NCBI GenBank assembly: GCA_947631955.1
Contig: CANRNJ010000004.1
Coordinates: 124,001-188,000, forward strand
Direction of reading: 5' to 3'
DNA length: 64,000 nucleotides
Source of the DNA: an uncultured Lachnospiraceae bacterium
GTDB lineage: Bacteria; Bacillota; Clostridia; Lachnospirales; Lachnospiraceae
The first letter of the stretch is position 1. The number at the start of each line of letters is the position of its first letter. This document shows positions 60,259 through 64,000 of the stretch, piece by piece. A model generated the notes under the pieces. The model worked only from the letters and a program-made list of their open reading frames with translations. It ran no database searches and had not been told where the DNA came from. The translations under genes were made by a program, and so were the position numbers.

Positions 60259-62085
60259 ATGTGTGGAATCGTAGGGTATATTGGAACGAAACAGGCAGCC
60301 CCCATCATCTTGGATGGGCTTGAAAAGCTTGAATACCGCGGATATGATTCGGCGGGCATGGCCGTATATGACGGAAAGAAGATTAATATCACGAAATCCG
60401 TCGGACGGCTTAAGGTGTTGGAAAATCTGACGCATGGCGGCGAGACCCTGCCGGGCGTCTGCGGCATCGGGCATACCAGATGGGCGACTCACGGCGCTCC
60501 CAGCGATACAAATGCGCACCCGCATTTTAATAAAGACGAAACGATAACGGTTGTACATAACGGCATTATCGAGAATTATATACATCTCCGCCAGATGCTG
60601 ACAGACAAAGGCTATGAGTTTGTGTCCGATACGGATACGGAGGTGCTGGCGCATCTTCTGGATTACTACTATAAGGGCAACCCTCTGGAGGCGGTGACGA
60701 AAGTCCTGCACCGTGTGGAAGGTTCTTACGCGCTGGGGATCCTTTTTGCAGACTGCCCGGATCAGATCTTTGCCACGAGAAAAGACTCGCCGCTTATCGT
60801 AGGGCAGAGCAAGGAAGGCTGCTTTATCGCATCCGATGTACCGGCGATCCTGAAATATACCAGAAAAGTGTATTATGTGGACAATCAGGAAGTCGTGCGT
60901 CTGCGTGCGGATCACATGCATTTCTATACGGTGGACGAAGAAGAAATACAGAAGGAACCCGTCACCATCGAGTGGGATGCGGATGCCGCGGAAAAAGCCG
61001 GTTACGAGCATTTTATGCTGAAAGAGATGTATGAGCAGCCGAAGACCGTGACGGATACCCTGATGCCGCGGATCAAAGACGACGACATCGTGATCGACGA
61101 ACTCAATATGACCGACGGGGAACTGGCAGCCATCAGAAAGATCCACATTGTGGCCTGCGGTTCGGCCTATCATGCGGGCGTGACCGGCAAGTATGTGATA
61201 GAAGGACTGGCGCGGATCCCCGTGGAAGTGGATCTCGCTTCTGAATTCCGATACCGCAACCCGATTCTGGAGGAGGGCGCCATGGTCGTGGTGATCAGCC
61301 AGTCCGGTGAAACGGCGGATACGCTGGCCGCGTTAAGAGAATCGAAGGCGCGCGGATTTAAAGTTCTGGGGATCGTCAACGTAGTGGGCAGTTCCATTGC
61401 CAGAGAGGCGGACAATGTGATGTATACATGGGCGGGGCCGGAGATCGCGGTCGCCACGACCAAGGCGTACAGCGCGCAGCTGATCGCCCTGTATCTGCTT
61501 GCCGTAAAACTGGGCAGAGTCCGCGGCGGGATCGACGATCAGATGTTTTCTTCGCTTCTCGCGGATCTGAAATGTCTGCCGGACCAGATCGAAATGCTGC
61601 TGAACAACAAACAGAAAATACAGAAATTTGCCAATCGGTATGTGGGCGCGAGAGATGTCTTTTTTATCGGACGGGGCATAGACTATGCGATCTCGCTGGA
61701 GGGCTCCCTTAAGCTGAAGGAGATATCCTATATCCATTCCGAGGCGTACGCGGCCGGTGAACTGAAACACGGAACGATTTCTCTGATAGAGGAAGGAACG
61801 CTTGTCGCGGCCGTTTCGACGCAGCCGGATCTGTATGCCAAGACCATAAGCAATATGGTGGAAGTCAAGGCAAGAGGGGCTTTTGTACTGGCGGTCACCT
61901 GCGAGGAGAACAAAGCCATCGAGAAGGCCGCGGATTATGTGATCTATATTCCGGAAACCAATCCGTATTTTGCCAATTCGCTGGCGATCATACCGCTGCA
62001 GCTGTTCGGATACTATGTCGCCGTGGGCAAGGGCTGCGACGTGGATAAGCCGAGAAATCTGGCGAAATCCGTCACCGTGGAGTGA
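60259..62085 (+). CDS. glmS: Glutamine-fructose-6-phosphate aminotransferase
   Basis: 608 residues, full length. MCGIVGYIGTKQAAPIILDG gives the N-terminal nucleophile Cys after Met removal; EYRGYDSAG and THGAPSDTNAHPH complete the glutaminase domain. Two SIS sugar-isomerase domains follow with SQSGETADTLAAL and AYAAGELKHGTI; it ends in KPRNLAKSVTVE, the usual C-terminus. It makes glucosamine-6-phosphate for peptidoglycan and other amino sugars. GGGAGGG precedes ATG. Only 32 bases separate it from the GT2 gene, leaving no room for a glmS ribozyme. Confidence 0.98.
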   Translation: MCGIVGYIGTKQAAPIILDGLEKLEYRGYDSAGMAVYDGKKINITKSVGRLKVLENLTHGGETLPGVCGIGHTRWATHGAPSDTNAHPHFNKDETITVVHNGIIENYIHLRQMLTDKGYEFVSDTDTEVLAHLLDYYYKGNPLEAVTKVLHRVEGSYALGILFADCPDQIFATRKDSPLIVGQSKEGCFIASDVPAILKYTRKVYYVDNQEVVRLRADHMHFYTVDEEEIQKEPVTIEWDADAAEKAGYEHFMLKEMYEQPKTVTDTLMPRIKDDDIVIDELNMTDGELAAIRKIHIVACGSAYHAGVTGKYVIEGLARIPVEVDLASEFRYRNPILEEGAMVVVISQSGETADTLAALRESKARGFKVLGIVNVVGSSIAREADNVMYTWAGPEIAVATTKAYSAQLIALYLLAVKLGRVRGGIDDQMFSSLLADLKCLPDQIEMLLNNKQKIQKFANRYVGARDVFFIGRGIDYAISLEGSLKLKEISYIHSEAYAAGELKHGTISLIEEGTLVAAVSTQPDLYAKTISNMVEVKARGAFVLAVTCEENKAIEKAADYVIYIPETNPYFANSLAIIPLQLFGYYVAVGKGCDVDKPRNLAKSVTVE

Positions 62086-62132
62086 TCTTTGCCATTGGCT
62101 GTATGAAAACAGCACCTGTGGAGAACACAATG

Positions 62133-62162
62133 TTGACATTTTATAAACACAATTATTATAAA
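62133..62162 (+). promoter_or_regulatory. Promoter for the HtrA-like gene
   Basis: A perfect TTGACA is followed after 18 bases by TATAAA in an AT-rich gap of 179 bases after glmS. The leader would be about 95 bases. Confidence 0.6.
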
Positions 62163-62264
62163 AAGCCGTCACAGTTTCTACACAATTACAGAATATACTA
62201 GCCTCAAGATCAAAGAAGAGATCGGCGGGAACCGACCTGTAGTTTGGGAAGGAGCGACAGTATT

Positions 62265-63833
62265 ATGTACGACAATAATTATCCAAATTCAAATTCCAAT
62301 TCAAATTATGAAAATACGGATCAGCCGAACGCAAACCGGAACAACGGCTCTTATGTACAGAACGGAGCAGGAAATCCTTACAGCGGCCGCACGGCAGATC
62401 ATCCATATGGAGGCCATACGGCGGATGATCCGTATGGAAACCGCACGACGGGCGGTATGTATTCCGGAAATGCGGCCAATTATTACGGCAATGTTTATCC
62501 GAACGATTATGGGCAGATGAATCCGGATAAGGGGCAGAAGAAAAAGAAAAAGACGAAAGAACACAGTGGATTTTTCAAGAAAGCGCTTGTTTCCGTATCC
62601 TTGGGAGTGCTGTTCGGGATTTTTGCGGGCGTCGGCCTGTACGCGGTACAGTCCGTGACAGACCTTTTTGAAAACGAGCCGAAAACGCAGGAAACGCAGC
62701 AGTCGGAAGCGCTGATCGAAGAGGCGGATGAAGTGATCGAGGACGCCGAGGAGGCGACCGGTAAACAGGTGAGCGGCCTGCCTGCGCAGGATGCCCTGTC
62801 GGATTCGGAGGACGGCATCCGCGTAACCGACGACGCTGCGACGATCGTATCGGATGTATCCGGGGTGGTTCAGGAAGTGATGCCCGCCATGGTATCGATC
62901 AACAATCACTATACCGAGAAGATGTCTTTCTTCGGACAGTCGTATGTCAATGAAGCGGACGCCAGCGGGTCCGGGATCATCGTAGGGAAAAACGACACGG
63001 AACTTTTGATCGTGACCAATTATCATGTGATCGCCGACGCGGAGAAACTGACGGTGCAGTTCGTGGAAGGAAGCGAGATCGAAGCTTCCGTCAAGGGCAC
63101 GGACGCGGATATGGATCTGGCGGTGATTGCGGTAGCTTTGGACAATATAGACAACAGCACGATGGATCAGATCGCCATTGCAACGCTCGGCGATTCCGAT
63201 TCACTGGAACTTGGCGAACCTGCGATAGCCATAGGCAATTCCCTTGGATACGGACAGTCCGTGACAACGGGCGTGATCAGCGCTCTGGACAGAAACATAA
63301 CCCTTTCGGACGGTTCTGACGGAACCTTTATCCAGACGGATGCAGCGATCAATCCGGGCAATTCCGGCGGCGCTCTTTTGAATATGAAGGGGGAAGTCAT
63401 CGGTATCAATTCCAATAAGATCGGCGGCAGCGTGGTCGAAGGCATGGGTTATGCGATCCCGATCTCGTCAGCCAGTCCTATCATAGCGGACCTGATGCTG
63501 AAAGAAACCAAGAACAGAGTGGCGGAAGAAGAGAGAGGCTATCTGGGGATTTCGGGTATCGACGTTACGGAAGACGTATCCCAGATGTACGGAATACCGG
63601 AAGGCGTATTCATCACTCAGGTCTATGAGGGTACTGCGGCATCGTCGGCAGGATTGCAGAAGGGCGATATCATTACGGAGTTTGACGGAGATTCGATCCG
63701 ATCTATGGATGAACTTCAGGAGGAACTGGAGTTCTATGCCAAAGGCGACACCGTGGAAGTCACCGTTATGTCGGCGTCCAACAACGGGTATGTGAGCAGG
63801 AATGTCACGCTGACCCTTGGGACAAAGAAGTAA
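62265..63833 (+). CDS. HtrA/DegP-type membrane serine protease with one PDZ domain
   Basis: 522 residues. An Asn/Gly/Tyr-rich cytoplasmic head with repeats such as TADHPYGG and TADDPYGN (about 1-95), a Lys-rich patch, one membrane helix (about 107-128), an acidic linker, the trypsin-like domain and a C-terminal PDZ domain (about 420-515). TNYHVIADAE (His), DADMDLAVIAV (Asp) and NPGNSGGALLN (Ser about 367) form the catalytic triad. It should degrade or refold damaged exterior proteins. ATG 62265 has GGAAGGAG ten bases before it. A TTGACA-type promoter and a terminator make it a single unit. Confidence 0.95.
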   Translation: MYDNNYPNSNSNSNYENTDQPNANRNNGSYVQNGAGNPYSGRTADHPYGGHTADDPYGNRTTGGMYSGNAANYYGNVYPNDYGQMNPDKGQKKKKKTKEHSGFFKKALVSVSLGVLFGIFAGVGLYAVQSVTDLFENEPKTQETQQSEALIEEADEVIEDAEEATGKQVSGLPAQDALSDSEDGIRVTDDAATIVSDVSGVVQEVMPAMVSINNHYTEKMSFFGQSYVNEADASGSGIIVGKNDTELLIVTNYHVIADAEKLTVQFVEGSEIEASVKGTDADMDLAVIAVALDNIDNSTMDQIAIATLGDSDSLELGEPAIAIGNSLGYGQSVTTGVISALDRNITLSDGSDGTFIQTDAAINPGNSGGALLNMKGEVIGINSNKIGGSVVEGMGYAIPISSASPIIADLMLKETKNRVAEEERGYLGISGIDVTEDVSQMYGIPEGVFITQVYEGTAASSAGLQKGDIITEFDGDSIRSMDELQEELEFYAKGDTVEVTVMSASNNGYVSRNVTLTLGTKK

Positions 63834-63927
63834 GGACGGCGCATGGAGCGCAGACAAATACAGATGCCGGTGCATCAGAAAAGAATAAGGCAGGTATCGG
63901 CATACGATCGATACGGCAAAAGATAGG

Positions 63928-63955
63928 AAAAGGGCGGCGGACGGCTGCCCTTTTT
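63928..63955 (+). terminator. Intrinsic terminator after the HtrA-like gene
   Basis: AAAAGGGCGGC pairs with GCTGCCCTTTT (11 pairs, one wobble) around GGACG and ends in a T-run. It lies about 95 bases after the stop. I see no gene in the remaining 45 bases to the window end. Confidence 0.8.
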
Positions 63956-64000
63956 CGGCTGCCGCTTTCCGGCGTGCGTTCCTTTATAAAATGTTTACTT

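Noticed and set aside
1..64000. CRISPR arrays, tRNA or rRNA genes, IS elements, phage genes
   Set aside because: I found no evenly spaced direct repeats, no tRNA- or rRNA-like segments and no transposase, integrase or phage structural genes in the window.

Overview
The window reads as a stretch of a Lachnospiraceae-like (Clostridia, Bacillota) chromosome devoted to the cell envelope. The evidence is strong AGGAGG-type ribosome sites, GH25 muramidases carrying bacterial Ig-like and Cys-rich wall modules, an LCP ligase, Wzm/Wzt-type ABC export without any outer-membrane component, and several polytopic protein types I associate with gut Clostridia. This assignment is inference. I see no rRNA, tRNA, IS element, phage gene or CRISPR array.

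Layout. (1) 1-4905: a GT-C glycosyltransferase cut by the left edge, a PglK-like ABC flippase, a GT-D-like protein and a membrane acyltransferase. (2) 4948-9141, reverse strand: an MBOAT, an overlapping SGNH partner and a polytopic protein. (3) 9293-13537: a polyprenyl-phosphate GT2, a DUF2304 protein, another GT2, UDP-glucose dehydrogenase and a UDP-glucuronate epimerase. (4) 13580-16047, reverse: a second SGNH/MBOAT pair. (5) 16240-24194: a third MBOAT, a GtrB-like GT2, a membrane-anchored SGNH protein, an FkbH-like enzyme and an acyl carrier protein, with two reverse-strand genes between or after them. (6) 24802-35718: a GtrA-like flippase, a DUF6044-like membrane protein, a radical SAM protein preceded by a triple-hairpin repeat, an SGNH lipoprotein, a YbhN-like membrane protein, an FAD oxidoreductase, a possibly split membrane protein, a degenerate SGNH protein and a zinc-ribbon protein. 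(7) 36040-47519: two GH25 muramidases interleaved with rmlB, rmlA and rmlC (no rmlD), then Wzm/Wzt and a methyltransferase-kinase. (8) 47523-63833: large GT2 enzymes, phosphoglucomutase, a polyprenyl glycosylphosphotransferase, an LCP ligase, a GT2, glmS and an HtrA-type protease.

How they fit. Phosphoglucomutase, RmlA/B/C, Ugd/epimerase and GlmS supply glucose-1-P, dTDP-rhamnose precursors, UDP-uronic acids and amino sugar. The glycosylphosphotransferase starts a chain on undecaprenyl phosphate and the GT2 enzymes extend it. Wzm/Wzt exports it, perhaps after capping by the methyltransferase-kinase, and the LCP protein attaches it to peptidoglycan. Around this core sit modification modules: three MBOATs with SGNH proteins for O-acylation, and polytopic GT-C-like, GtrA and GtrB proteins for side groups.

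The most interesting hypothesis is a Dlt-like acylation pathway in 16-24 kb. FkbH would load a glyceryl-type C3 unit on a dedicated ACP, and an MBOAT plus an anchored SGNH protein would move it across the membrane to a surface glycan. All three MBOATs end in the same Tyr-containing aromatic motif. Many modules lie on the reverse strand with their own promoters, which suggests cassette-wise assembly.
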